Position numbers and translations under genes: made by a program. A stretch of 64,000 nucleotides of DNA from Streptomyces sp. NBC_01255. GTDB lineage: Bacteria > Actinomycetota > Actinomycetes > Streptomycetales > Streptomycetaceae. The stretch lies in NCBI RefSeq assembly GCF_036226445.1, contig NZ_CP108474.1, positions 1,178,001 through 1,242,000 of the forward strand. The letters are read 5' to 3'. A model generated the notes under the pieces. It worked only from the letters and a program-made list of their open reading frames with translations, ran no database searches and was not told the DNA's origin. This document shows, piece by piece, positions 28,185-36,813 of the stretch. Within the stretch, counting starts at the first letter, position 1, and each line of letters starts with the position of its first letter.

Positions 28185-28838
28185 TCAACGGACCAGGGAG
28201 ATCAACATCTCGGGGTCCACCTCGGTCAACGAGTCCGCGAGCGTGACGCCTTCGGTGCCGGCGAAGTCCACGAGCGGTTCCGTCGAGGGCACGGCGAGCA
28301 CCCGGCAGCCCGCGGCGACCGCCGAGGCGACCCCGGTCGGGCTGTCCTCGACGGCCACGCAGCGGGCCGGTTCGACGCCGAGCGCGCTGGCCGCCGCCAG
28401 GTACGGATCGGGTTCGGGCTTCGTGCGTACGGTGTCCTCGGCGCCGAACAGGACGTCGAAGCGGTGTCCGTCCAGGGTGTCCGCGACCTGGGCGACGACC
28501 GCGCGCGGCGAGGCCGACACGAGCGCCGTCGGGACCCGGCGGGCGCGGAGCGCGGCGAGGAGCCGCAGGGCGCCCGGCCGGGGCACGGCGGCCACTTCCA
28601 GCCGGGCGGCGAAGTCCGCGCCCAGCTCGGCGGCGAGCTCCGCCGCCGGAGCGTCCAGGTGCTCCTGGAGCAGGGCGGCCGTGTCCTCCACCGACCGTCC
28701 GGTCACCGCCCTGCGGTGCTCGGCGTCGAGGGTGCGGTCCCGGCGTGCGGCGGCCGCCTCGACCACGTCGAGCCAGACGCCTTCGGTGTCGACGAGCGTC
28801 CCGTCCATGTCGAAGAGGACGGCCTGGAGCCGGGTCAT
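28185..28838 (-). CDS. HAD-superfamily phosphatase, beta-phosphoglucomutase-like
   Basis: The 217-residue hydrolase has HAD motif I DMDGTLVDTEG at its start, motif II around ALVSASP, motif III KPEPDPYLAAA and motif IV VAVEDSPTGVASA, with a helical C1 cap. This is the beta-PGM/phosphatase branch. The nucleophile motif is DMDGT and not the phosphonatase DWAGT type, so it is probably not PhnX. Its ATG overlaps the stop of the ATPase gene by 4 bases. In a phosphonate locus it may dephosphorylate an intermediate; substrate unknown. Confidence 0.85.
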   Translation of the reverse strand: MTRLQAVLFDMDGTLVDTEGVWLDVVEAAAARRDRTLDAEHRRAVTGRSVEDTAALLQEHLDAPAAELAAELGADFAARLEVAAVPRPGALRLLAALRARRVPTALVSASPRAVVAQVADTLDGHRFDVLFGAEDTVRTKPEPDPYLAAASALGVEPARCVAVEDSPTGVASAVAAGCRVLAVPSTEPLVDFAGTEGVTLADSLTEVDPEMLISLVR

Positions 28839-29908
28839 CGGGCACCGCCCGCGGCGGCGAGGACGACGGGCCGCCGCCGGGGCCGTACGGTGACGGCGGC
28901 ACCGGGCGTCAGCGGGGCGGCGGCGTGCGTCGGCACGTCGGCCTTGACATCCGTACCGTCGGCCAGGGTGACGCGGACGCGGGTGGTCGGTCCGTGGAAC
29001 GCGGTGGCGACGACGCGTCCCGTACCGTCCTCCGCCGCCTCGATCTCCAGGGCCTCGGGGCGGACGAGTGCGGTGACCGGGCCGGAGCCGGCGGGGCCCT
29101 CGACGGGGAGCCGTACCCCGAGGACGTCGACGGAGCCGTCGCCGTCGGCGTGGCCCGGCATCCGGTTCATGGTGCCGATGAACTCGGCGACGAAGTCCGT
29201 CGCGGGACGCTCGTACAGCTCGGTCGGCGAGGCGCACTGTTCCAGGCGGCCGCCGTTCATGACCGCGACCCGGTCGGCCATGGACAGCGCCTCCTCCTGG
29301 TCGTGGGTGACGAAGACGGTGGTGATGCCCAGCTCCAGCTGGAGCCGGCGGATCTCCTCGCGCAGCGTCAGCCGCACCCGCGCGTCGAGCGCCGACAGCG
29401 GTTCGTCGAGCAGCAGGAGCCGGGGGCGCAGCGCGAGTGCGCGGGCGAGCGCGACGCGCTGCTGCTGGCCGCCGGAGAGCTGGTGCGGGAAGCGGTCGCC
29501 GTGGCCGGCAAGGCCGACGAGTTCGAGCAGTTCGCCCGCGCGCGCCCGCCGTTCGGCGGTCCTGACCTTGCGCATCCGCAGCCCGAAGGCGACGTTGTCG
29601 GCGGCCGTGAGGTGCGGGAAGAGGCTGTACGACTGGAACACCATCGCCGTGTCGCGACGGTCGGCGGGCACCGGCACGATGTCCTCGCCGTCGAGCAGGA
29701 CCTGGCCCTCGTCGGGCCGCTCGAAGCCGGCGAGGACACGCAGCGCGGTCGTCTTTCCGCAGCCGGACGGGCCGAGCAGGGCGAGGAGTTCGCCGGGGGC
29801 GACGTCGAGGTCGAGGCCGTCGAGCGCGAGGGCGGAGCCGAAGGACCGGCGCAGGCCGCGGATCCGGAGGGCGGCGCCGGTGCGCACCGGCTGGTCGAGC
29901 ACGGTCAT
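28835..29908 (-). CDS. ABC importer ATPase, PotA/PhnT-like
   Basis: The 357-residue ATPase has Walker A GPSGCGKT at 46-53, signature LSGGQQQRVALARA, Walker B LLLLDEPLSALD and a C-terminal TOBE-like region (VTALVRPEALEIEAAEDGTG). This branch serves polyamine, ferric and 2-aminoethylphosphonate importers. It overlaps its permease and HAD neighbours by 4 bases on each side. Confidence 0.92.
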   Translation of the reverse strand: MTVLDQPVRTGAALRIRGLRRSFGSALALDGLDLDVAPGELLALLGPSGCGKTTALRVLAGFERPDEGQVLLDGEDIVPVPADRRDTAMVFQSYSLFPHLTAADNVAFGLRMRKVRTAERRARAGELLELVGLAGHGDRFPHQLSGGQQQRVALARALALRPRLLLLDEPLSALDARVRLTLREEIRRLQLELGITTVFVTHDQEEALSMADRVAVMNGGRLEQCASPTELYERPATDFVAEFIGTMNRMPGHADGDGSVDVLGVRLPVEGPAGSGPVTALVRPEALEIEAAEDGTGRVVATAFHGPTTRVRVTLADGTDVKADVPTHAAAPLTPGAAVTVRPRRRPVVLAAAGGAR

Positions 29909-30738
29909 CGGGAGGTCTTTCCTTCGGAGGTACGAGAAGAACGCGGCGAGCGGCGGCGGTTGCCCACCGTGGTGAGGGCGAGCAGCAGCACCCAGGTCAG
30001 CAGCAGGCTCAGCAGCGAGACGGCCACGGAGAGCCGGGCGTCCGAGCCGGACGCCTGCACGATCCAGACCGCGAAGGGCTGGAAGCCGAGGAGCGAGGCG
30101 ACCGTGAACTCGCCGAGCACCAGCGCGAGCGTGAGGAACGAGGCGTTCAGGAGGGTGCCCCGCAGATTGGGCAGGACGGCCGAGACGAGCGCCCGCGGCC
30201 AGGACGCGCCGCAGTCCCGCGCGGCCTCGACCAGGGTGCGGACGTCGACGGAGCGCAGCCCCGCGTCGAGCGCGCGGTAGACGAAGGGCAGCGCCATCAC
30301 TACGTACGCGAGGACGAGGACCAGAGGGAAGTCGGGGTTCTGGACGGCCACGAACGTCTGGTAGAGAGGGGTCGTGGACAGCTTCTCGGGGCCCCAGCGC
30401 AGGACGGTGCCGAGGCCGGCGGTCAGCGCGACGGGCGGCACGACCAGCGGCAGGGTGCAGACGACTTCCAGGACCGCGCGCAGCCGGGGCGCCGAGAGGC
30501 GGGCCGCGACCGCCGCGGGGACGGTGACGAGGAGGACGAGGGCGACGGTCGCCGCCGCGAGCCCCAGCGAGAGGAGCAGGCTGCCGGTGAAGCCGGGGGC
30601 CGTGAAGATCCGGGTGTAGGAGGACAGGGTGAGCCCCTGTCCGGGGATGTTCACGGTGAAGACGGTTGAGGCGAGCAGCGGCACCAGGAAGTAGACCCCG
30701 GCGAGCAGGAGGACGAGGGGGCGTCCTAGGCGAGCCAT
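29905..30738 (-). CDS. ABC importer permease, PotC/PhnV-like
   Basis: The 277-residue permease begins with a membrane helix (PLVLLLAGVYFLVPLLASTVF) and contains the EAA-type loop EAARDCGASWPRALVSAVLP. The ATG overlaps the end of the other permease gene by 13 bases. Together the two form the channel of the importer. Confidence 0.9.
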   Translation of the reverse strand: MARLGRPLVLLLAGVYFLVPLLASTVFTVNIPGQGLTLSSYTRIFTAPGFTGSLLLSLGLAAATVALVLLVTVPAAVAARLSAPRLRAVLEVVCTLPLVVPPVALTAGLGTVLRWGPEKLSTTPLYQTFVAVQNPDFPLVLVLAYVVMALPFVYRALDAGLRSVDVRTLVEAARDCGASWPRALVSAVLPNLRGTLLNASFLTLALVLGEFTVASLLGFQPFAVWIVQASGSDARLSVAVSLLSLLLTWVLLLALTTVGNRRRSPRSSRTSEGKTSR

Positions 30739-31733
30739 CGGGTGCTCCTTCGCTGGAGGGGGAGGTGGACGGCCATCACGAGCGCCGCGACGACGACCAT
30801 GTCGAGGCTGAGCGCGAGGGCGACGTTCTCCTGGCCGACGAGGACGTTCCCGGAGAGCGCGTCCGCGATCTGGAGGGTCACGAGGGGTACGGAGCTGCCG
30901 ACCATGGCGGCGGCCGTCGCGTACGCGGCGAAGGCGCTGCCGAAGAGCAGCACGAAGCCGCCGAGGAGCGACGGCAGCAGCACCGGAAGGCCGACGTGGC
31001 GCCAGTACTGCCAGGCGGAGGCGCCGCAGTCGCGGGCCGCCTCCCGCCACTGGACGCGCAGTCCGTCGAGCGCGGGCGCCACGGTCAGCACCATCAGCGG
31101 CACCAGGAAGTACAGGTAGGTGAGGGCGAGGCCCCAGAAGCCGTACAGCGACCAGCCGTGGTCGGCGAGGCCCAGGCTCGTGGTGAGGACGCCCGCGTTC
31201 CCGAGGGTCGCGACGAACGCGAAGGCGAGGGGGACGCCGCCGAAGTTGGCGAGCACGCCGGAGGCGGTGAGCACGGCCTCGCGGAGGGCGCGGCCGCGGG
31301 AGGAGACCACGGCCTGGGCGAGGAGCAGCCCGAAGAGGGTGCCGGCCGCGGCGGTGAGCGCGGACAGCTCGATGCTGCCGATGAGGGCGGTGCGGTAGGC
31401 GCCGTCGACGGACCGGGTGAGGTTGTCGAGGCCGTACGAGCCGTCGGCGACGGTGAAGGCGCCGTCGGTCATGGCGAGCGCCGGCAGCCCGAAGGCGAGG
31501 CCGACGACGAGGAAGAGGGGCAGGGCGGCGAGCCAGCCGCCCGGGCGGGGGCGGCGGCGGGCCGCCCGCCGCGCGGGGGCGGATGACGTGGCGGGGCCGT
31601 CGGTCATGGGGGAACCGGCGGTCCCGCGGGCGGTGCCGGAGGGGGACCCATCGGGCCCGGCGCCCGCCGGGGCCGGCCGCGCGTCGTGCGCGCGGACGGC
31701 CCCGGACGGGGCGGTGGAGGAGTGCGAAGTCAT
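30726..31733 (-). CDS. ABC importer permease, PotB/PhnU-like
   Basis: The 335-residue permease has a low-complexity cytoplasmic N-terminus of about 65 residues before the first helix (LAALPLFLVVGLAFGLPALAM), and the loop EAARDCGASAWQYWRHVGLP. The ATG at 31733 lies seven bases after the binding-protein stop and has no clear ribosome site; an in-frame ATG at 31607 would shorten the leader by 42 residues. It is coupled to the second permease. Confidence 0.88.
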   Translation of the reverse strand: MTSHSSTAPSGAVRAHDARPAPAGAGPDGSPSGTARGTAGSPMTDGPATSSAPARRAARRRPRPGGWLAALPLFLVVGLAFGLPALAMTDGAFTVADGSYGLDNLTRSVDGAYRTALIGSIELSALTAAAGTLFGLLLAQAVVSSRGRALREAVLTASGVLANFGGVPLAFAFVATLGNAGVLTTSLGLADHGWSLYGFWGLALTYLYFLVPLMVLTVAPALDGLRVQWREAARDCGASAWQYWRHVGLPVLLPSLLGGFVLLFGSAFAAYATAAAMVGSSVPLVTLQIADALSGNVLVGQENVALALSLDMVVVAALVMAVHLPLQRRSTRWLA

Positions 31734-31740
31734 CGACGGG

Positions 31741-32892
31741 TCACCCGGAGACGGCCGCGGACCAGCCCTGCGACAGGGTCTCCTTGGCCTTCGACGTCTG
31801 CTGCTCGGTGGGGAACTTCGGCGTGCCCGTGACCTTCGGCAGCGCCGCGGCGGCCGTCTTGTCGAGGGTGCCGTCGGCTTCCATGGCGGGCATGAGGACG
31901 GGCCGGGCGTAGCCCTTGAGCCACAGGTTCTGGCCCTCGGCGCTGTAGAGGTACTCCTGCCACAGGCGGGCGGCGGCCGGGTGCGGGGCGTCCTTGTTGA
32001 CGGCCTGCGAGTAGAACTGGGCGTAGACGCCGTCCGTGGGGACGGCGACCTTCCAGTCGACGCCCTTCGAGGCGAACTGCTCGGCGTAGCCGGCGTTCAG
32101 GTAGTCCCAGTCGATGGAGATGGGCGTCTCGCCCTTCTCGACCGTGGCGGGGGTCGACTCGACCGGGTTGTAGTTGCCGTTCTTCTTCAGCTTGCCGAAG
32201 AAGTCGATGCCCGGCTTGATGTCGTCGAACGAGCCGCCGTTGGCCAGGGCCGCCGCGTACACGCCGCCGAAGGCGGAGCCGGACTTGGTGGGGTTGCCGT
32301 TGAGGGCGACCTGCCCCTTGTACTCGGGCTTGAGCAGGTCGGCGAAGGTCTGCGGGCAGACCTTGACGCGCTTGGCGTCGCAGCCGATGGAGACGTAGCC
32401 GCCGTAGTCGTTGAACCAGCGGCCCTGCGGGTCGCGCTGCGTCTCGGGGATCTTGTCGAAGGCGGCGACCTTGTACGGGGCGGTGAGGCCCTGCTCGCCC
32501 GCGGCCTGGGCGAAGGAGGCGCCGAGGTCGAGGACGTCGGGTGCGCGGTCCTGGCCCTTGCGGGACTTCACCGCGTTGATCTCGTCCTGGCTGGAGCCGT
32601 CGGGGTTCTCGACGTTCACCTTGATGCCGTACTTCGCGGTGAAGCCGTCGATGAGCGCACCGTAGTTCGCCCAGTCCCGGGGGATGGCGATCGCGTTGAG
32701 CGTGCCTTCCTTCTTCGCGGCGGCGACCAGGGCGTCCATGCCGCCGGCGTCGGCCGCGGAGGCCGCCGTGGCGAGGTTCTTGCCGTCGGCGCCGACGGCG
32801 TCCTTCGTGGGGGCGGCGCCACAGGCGGTGAGGGACAGGGCGGTCAGGCCGAGGGCGCCGACGAGGATCGCGGCGCGGGCAGCGGAGGTCAC
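31741..32892 (-). CDS. Substrate-binding lipoprotein of the phosphonate-type importer
   Basis: The 383-residue receptor has a lipobox LSLTAC with Cys24, then a type 2 binding domain of the ferric/polyamine/2-AEP class (ALIDGFTAKYGIKVNVENP, DVLDLGASFAQAAGEQGL, ISIDWDYLNAGYAEQF). GTG at 32892 has GGAG five bases upstream; the frame is open to 32961 through the operator, which is probably untranslated. It is first in the minus-strand operon. No ligand can be named from sequence; the tmpAB-like genes suggest a quaternary-amine phosphonate. Confidence 0.85.
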   Translation of the reverse strand: MTSAARAAILVGALGLTALSLTACGAAPTKDAVGADGKNLATAASAADAGGMDALVAAAKKEGTLNAIAIPRDWANYGALIDGFTAKYGIKVNVENPDGSSQDEINAVKSRKGQDRAPDVLDLGASFAQAAGEQGLTAPYKVAAFDKIPETQRDPQGRWFNDYGGYVSIGCDAKRVKVCPQTFADLLKPEYKGQVALNGNPTKSGSAFGGVYAAALANGGSFDDIKPGIDFFGKLKKNGNYNPVESTPATVEKGETPISIDWDYLNAGYAEQFASKGVDWKVAVPTDGVYAQFYSQAVNKDAPHPAAARLWQEYLYSAEGQNLWLKGYARPVLMPAMEADGTLDKTAAAALPKVTGTPKFPTEQQTSKAKETLSQGWSAAVSG

Positions 32893-32924
32893 GCGTACTC
32901 CATGAGGGGTGGGGGCGAGGCCAA

Positions 32925-32953
32925 GCTGTATGAACAACTGTTGTCCATACAAC
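32925..32953. promoter_or_regulatory. Tandem GntR-type operators before the importer operon
   Basis: A perfect GTTGT-CCAT-ACAAC site (32940-32953) is flanked by an imperfect GCTGT-ATGA-ACAAC copy (32925-32938), 15 bases apart, between 33 and 61 bases upstream of the binding-protein start. They match the palindrome at 25702-25719. Confidence 0.72.
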
Positions 32954-33060
32954 TCCTGCATTACGGAGGGCCCCGGTGTCCCGCCGGTGAACGCGGGGCG
33001 ACACCCGCCCGACCATTCCCCGGCGGATCGGGCCCGGGCAGGCCCGGCGAGCGCCGACCC

Positions 33061-33101
33061 TTGCCTGAACGATCGAGAGAGCTATAGTGCTAGGCAACTA
33101 G
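33061..33101 (+). promoter_or_regulatory. Promoter and possible operator of the YtrA-type operon
   Basis: TTGCCT (33061-33066) and TATAGT (33083-33088), 16 bases apart, form a good -35/-10 pair. CTAG at 33090-33093 and 33098-33101 lie at the expected start of transcription, upstream of the GGAGGA ribosome site, and may be the operator of the YtrA-type repressor. Confidence 0.6.
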
Positions 33102-33117
33102 ATAAATGGAGGAACCG

Positions 33118-33510
33118 GTGATTGAGTTCCACCTGAACAGCCGGTCCGGCCTGTCCCCGTACCAGCAACTGGTCCAGCAGGTCCGGCACGCACTGCGCCT
33201 GGGCCTCCTGAAGGAGGGGGACCGGCTGCCGACGGTCAAGGACGTGGCGAAGCAGATGGCGGTCAACCCGAACACGGTGCTCAAGGCGTACCGCGAGCTG
33301 GAGCACGACGGCCTGGTGGCCGCCCGCCCCGGCGTCGGCACGTTCGTCACGCGGACGCTGGCCGACGGCACGCTCGCCGCGCACGGGCCACTCCGCAAGG
33401 AGCTGGAGCGCTGGCTGACCAAGGCCCGCCTGGCCGGGCTCGACGACGAGAGCATCGAGGCGCTGTTCGTGAACACCTTTCGTCACGCCGCCGGAGAGGA
33501 AGTAGCGTGA
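33118..33510 (+). CDS. GntR-family regulator, YtrA subfamily
   Basis: The 130-residue protein has a winged HTH (LPTVKDVAKQMAVNPNTVLKAYRELEHDGLVAARPGVGTFV) and only a short C-terminal helix region, the YtrA pattern. Such regulators repress a following ABC transporter and often respond to cell-wall antibiotics. The GTG at 33118 is favoured over an ATG at 33106 because GGAGGA lies between them. It overlaps the ATPase gene by 4 bases. Confidence 0.9.
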   Translation: MIEFHLNSRSGLSPYQQLVQQVRHALRLGLLKEGDRLPTVKDVAKQMAVNPNTVLKAYRELEHDGLVAARPGVGTFVTRTLADGTLAAHGPLRKELERWLTKARLAGLDDESIEALFVNTFRHAAGEEVA

Positions 33511-34403
33511 GCACTGTCCTGCGAGCCCAAGGCCTGGGCAAGAGGTACAAGCAGCGCTGGGCGCTGCAGAACTGCGACCTGGACGTCCCTGCCGGGCGGG
33601 TGGTCGGCCTGGTCGGCCCCAACGGCGCGGGCAAGTCGACCTTGCTGAACCTGGCCTCCGGCATGCTGACCCCCACGGCCGGCACCATCGATGTGTGCGG
33701 TGGCCGTCCCGCCGAGGGTGTGGAACAGCTGGCCAAGGTCGGCTTCGTCTCCCAGGGCGCTCCGACCTACTCCGCGCTGAGCGTCGCCGACCACCTCGAC
33801 TTCGGCAGGCGCCTCAACCCGAACTGGGACGACGACCTGGCGCGCGACCGGATCCGCCACCTCGGTCTGGACCCCAAGCAGCGGGCCGGCAAGCTGTCCG
33901 GCGGCCAGCGCGCGCAGCTCGCTCTCACCCTGGGCATCGCCAAGCGCCCGGAGCTGCTCATCCTGGACGAGCCGGTCGCGGCCCTGGACCCGCTCGCCCG
34001 ACGGGAGTTCATGCAGGACCTGATGGAGGCCGTCGCCGAACAGGAGCTGAGCGTCGTGCTCTCCTCCCACCTGGTCTCCGATGTGGAGCGGTCCTGCGAC
34101 TACGTCATCGTGCTGGTCGACTCCCGGGTGCAGGTGGCCGGTGACATCGACGACCTGATCGCCTGCCACCACCGGCTCACCGGACCGCGCCGGGACCCGG
34201 ACACGCTCCCGTCCGGTGTGCACGTCATCACCGCCAGCCACACGGACCGGCAGACGACCCTCCTGGTGCGCGCCGACACCGCGGTCCACGACCCGTCCTG
34301 GACCGTGAGCCCGCTCGGTCTGGAGGACATCGTCCTGGCCTACATGACCCGGCCCGCCGATGCGGTGCGCGACACCCGACCCGCACTGGAGGTCCTCCGA
34401 TGA
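33507..34403 (+). CDS. ABC transporter ATP-binding protein of the YtrA-type operon
   Basis: The 298-residue ATPase has Walker A GPNGAGKST, signature LSGGQRAQLALTLGIA and Walker B LLILDEPVAALD, and a C-terminal region of about 80 residues that may contact the permease. It is an exporter-class subunit coupled by 4-base overlaps to the regulator and the permease; substrate unknown. Confidence 0.92.
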   Translation: MSTVLRAQGLGKRYKQRWALQNCDLDVPAGRVVGLVGPNGAGKSTLLNLASGMLTPTAGTIDVCGGRPAEGVEQLAKVGFVSQGAPTYSALSVADHLDFGRRLNPNWDDDLARDRIRHLGLDPKQRAGKLSGGQRAQLALTLGIAKRPELLILDEPVAALDPLARREFMQDLMEAVAEQELSVVLSSHLVSDVERSCDYVIVLVDSRVQVAGDIDDLIACHHRLTGPRRDPDTLPSGVHVITASHTDRQTTLLVRADTAVHDPSWTVSPLGLEDIVLAYMTRPADAVRDTRPALEVLR

Positions 34404-35410
34404 TCTGGCTGACCTGGCGCCAGTTCCGTACCCAGGCCGCCGTGATGCTCGCCGCGGTGGCCGCCCTCGCCACCGCTCTCGCGGTCACCGGCCCGCAGCT
34501 GGCCGACCTCTACCGAGCTGCCGGCAGCCGCCTGGTGGACCAGGTCTCCAGTGCGGACCAGTCCCTCTACTACACCGGACTGCTGGTCGTGCTCGCCGTA
34601 CCGGCGGTGATCGGGATGTTCTGGGGCGCGCCGCTGATCTCCCGTGAACTGGAGACCGGCACCCACTACCTCGCGTGGAACCAGGGCGTCACCCGCACCC
34701 GCTGGCTGGCGACCAAGCTGGGCCTCGGCGCGGCGGCCTCCATGACCGCCGCCGGACTGGCCGCACTCGCGGTGAGCTGGTGGAGCAGCCCCATCGACCG
34801 GGCAGTCAACGGCGGTGGCGCGACGGACACATACTTCCCGCGGCTCGACCCCGTGGCCTTCGCCTCACGGGGTGTCGTCCCCGTGGCCCATGCCGCTTTC
34901 GCGTTCGTCCTGGGCGTCGCCCTCGGCCTTGCCATCCGCCGCACCCTGCCCGCGATGGCCACCACGTTCGCCCTCTACGTGGCCGTCCAGCAGTTCGTCG
35001 TGCCGATGTGGATCCGGCCCCATCTGGCCGCCACGGAGCGGACCACCGTGCCGATCGAGCCCGACGGCGCCCCCATCAGCATCCAGGACGGCGCCAAGGA
35101 GATCGTCGCGCATCTCGAAGCGCCCGGCGCCTGGCTCACCTCACAGCAGACGGTGAACGCCGCCGGTCAGCCGGTCCCCGTGCCGTCGTCCTTCGCCGAC
35201 TGCCTGCGCACCGAGTCGGGCCCGCCCACCCTGCAGCAGGTCGACGGCTGTGTCGCCGACCTCGGCGCCCTGGGCTACCAGCAGCAGGTGACGTACCAGC
35301 CCGCCGGGAACTTCTGGGTCCTTCAATGGGCCGAGACCGGGCTCTACCTCGGCCTCGCCCTGGCCCTGGCCGGGTTCTGCGCCTGGTGGATCCGTCGCCG
35401 AGTGACCTGA
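34400..35410 (+). CDS. ABC transporter membrane subunit of the YtrA-type operon
   Basis: The 336-residue protein has predicted helices near 14-32, 57-77, 108-128, 165-185, 190-210 and 308-330 with a large loop of about 95 residues after helix five (AATERTTVPIEPDGAP to TYQPAGNFW). It is the channel partner of the ATPase. Conserved GntR/ABC/permease trios of this kind are common in Streptomyces and are often linked to antibiotic stress. Confidence 0.87.
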   Translation: MIWLTWRQFRTQAAVMLAAVAALATALAVTGPQLADLYRAAGSRLVDQVSSADQSLYYTGLLVVLAVPAVIGMFWGAPLISRELETGTHYLAWNQGVTRTRWLATKLGLGAAASMTAAGLAALAVSWWSSPIDRAVNGGGATDTYFPRLDPVAFASRGVVPVAHAAFAFVLGVALGLAIRRTLPAMATTFALYVAVQQFVVPMWIRPHLAATERTTVPIEPDGAPISIQDGAKEIVAHLEAPGAWLTSQQTVNAAGQPVPVPSSFADCLRTESGPPTLQQVDGCVADLGALGYQQQVTYQPAGNFWVLQWAETGLYLGLALALAGFCAWWIRRRVT

Positions 35411-35442
35411 CGGCGCCGGTCCCCGTACGGGCGTAACGGTGA

Positions 35443-35467
35443 GGGGCAGCCGGAACCCGGCTGCCCC
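35443..35467. terminator. Terminator after the YtrA-type operon
   Basis: An 11-base-pair perfect stem (35443-35453 with 35457-35467) with a 3-base loop and TT following, 32 bases after the permease stop. It also faces the convergent ATP-grasp gene. Confidence 0.78.
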
Positions 35468-35541
35468 TTGCGCGCGCGGCCGCACCGGGCCGAGGCACTG
35501 CCGACCCCGGGCGCTTCCTACGGCGCCGGATTCGGTGGCGT

Positions 35542-36480
35542 TCAGCCGGATGCTTCGAGGCGGCTGCGGCAGGCGAGGGCGATGGCTGCGGCGATACCGG
35601 GCATGTCGGGCCTCCAGGTGGGGTTGCAGTTCACCTCGCACACGGTGAAGGAACCGTCCGCTTCGAAGAGGAGATCGACGCCGGCGACGCCGAGGCCGAT
35701 GACGTCCGCCGCTGCGACGGCCAGCGCCTCCGCCTCCGGATACCGGCCCGTGCAGACCGTGTGGGTCCCGCCCTGCGCCAGGTTGGAGACGAGTCGGTCG
35801 TCACCGGCTGTGCGCACGGCGGCGGCCACGGCCCGGCGGTCGACCACGATGACGCGCAGGTCCCGGCCGTGGGAGTGGGCGACGTACCGCTGGAGGAGAT
35901 AGGGGTGCCGGTCGTCCAGACTGCCCACCACGGCTCGCAGCGACTTGTCGTCGGCGGAAAGGAAGACCCTTCTGCCACGGTGGCCGCGCACGGCTTTCAC
36001 CACGCAGGGCTGCGGCACACCGCTGCCGACCACGTGCTCCAGCGGCGCGTCGGTGTGGGTGCGGGTGTCGGGGACGGGGATGCCCGCGGCGGCGAGCTGT
36101 TGAAGGTGCCAGAACTTGTTCGCCGCCGCCATGACCGCCTCGGCGGGGTTGATCACCTGCGTGCCCATCGTGGCCAGGTGCCGCAGCAAGGTGACTTCTC
36201 TGTCGGCCGACAGCTGAGGCGTCGACAGGCGGGCGTAGGCCACGGCGGGCGCGGGGACGGGTCGCCCGCTGGTGTCGGCGAGTGTGAGCCGTCCGCCTTC
36301 CACGCCGAGGACGAGCCGACTGCTGCGGACGACCGCGGCCTGGTGCCCGAGCTCCGCGGCGAAGGAGGCCATGAGCGACGACGTGACCGGACCCGGGTTA
36401 CCACCGGCGGCACCGTCCGCGCCCGGGCTGAGCCCAGGGCACAGCAGCAGCCACACACGCGCTTCGTCCACTGACGACAT
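35542..36480 (-). CDS. RimK-like ATP-grasp ligase
   Basis: The 312-residue protein resembles RimK-type carboxylate-amine ligases: NKFWHLQQLAAAGIPVPDT, CVVKAVRGHRGRRVFL (nucleotide-binding lysine region), YLLQRYVAHSHGRDLRVIVVD, SNLAQGGTHTVC, and the metal-binding end VAGVDLLFEADGSFTVCEVNCNP. RimK-type enzymes add amino acids to a protein or small-molecule carboxylate; the acceptor here is unknown. The ATG at 36480 has GAAGGGA seven bases upstream. It stands alone, convergent with the ABC operon. Confidence 0.85.
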   Translation of the reverse strand: MSSVDEARVWLLLCPGLSPGADGAAGGNPGPVTSSLMASFAAELGHQAAVVRSSRLVLGVEGGRLTLADTSGRPVPAPAVAYARLSTPQLSADREVTLLRHLATMGTQVINPAEAVMAAANKFWHLQQLAAAGIPVPDTRTHTDAPLEHVVGSGVPQPCVVKAVRGHRGRRVFLSADDKSLRAVVGSLDDRHPYLLQRYVAHSHGRDLRVIVVDRRAVAAAVRTAGDDRLVSNLAQGGTHTVCTGRYPEAEALAVAAADVIGLGVAGVDLLFEADGSFTVCEVNCNPTWRPDMPGIAAAIALACRSRLEASG

Positions 36481-36813
36481 GGCCGTCCCTTCGCCCACGG
36501 GTGCCTCCTGCCAGTCACGACAGATGATAGGGCGAGCATCCACCGACGTCCGCCGCGGCGCCGGGATGCGTCAACGCCGCGCGCGACAAGCGATCTGATC
36601 GCCCGACCGGAGGAACCCGCCCCCCATCTGACGACTCGCCTCAGCGCAACGACCGTAGCGGCCCCGTCCGACACCAGCCGCCGCGACGCGGGCAGGGTCG
36701 TTCGGGCTGGTGGTGGCGGGGCTGATGGGCCGACCACGCCGTTGCAGCACTGGGGCATGTTGCGAAAGCGAGTGCTGAGGTCGCGCCGGCTACGGAGCCG
36801 GGTGAGCTGTCGG
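36481..36813. other. Gene-free stretch
   Basis: These 333 bases between the ATP-grasp start and the ankyrin stop contain no reading frame with recognisable similarity or a good ribosome site. I see no terminator stem or repeat that stands out. Confidence 0.5.

Noticed and set aside
28185..28838. HAD protein considered as phosphonoacetaldehyde hydrolase PhnX
   Set aside because: Its nucleophile motif is DMDGTLVD, typical for beta-PGM-like phosphatases, and no 2-AEP transaminase gene is present.
32893..32961. Upstream in-frame extension of the phosphonate-type binding protein
   Set aside because: It runs through the operator pair, adds residues before a normal signal peptide and lacks a ribosome site.
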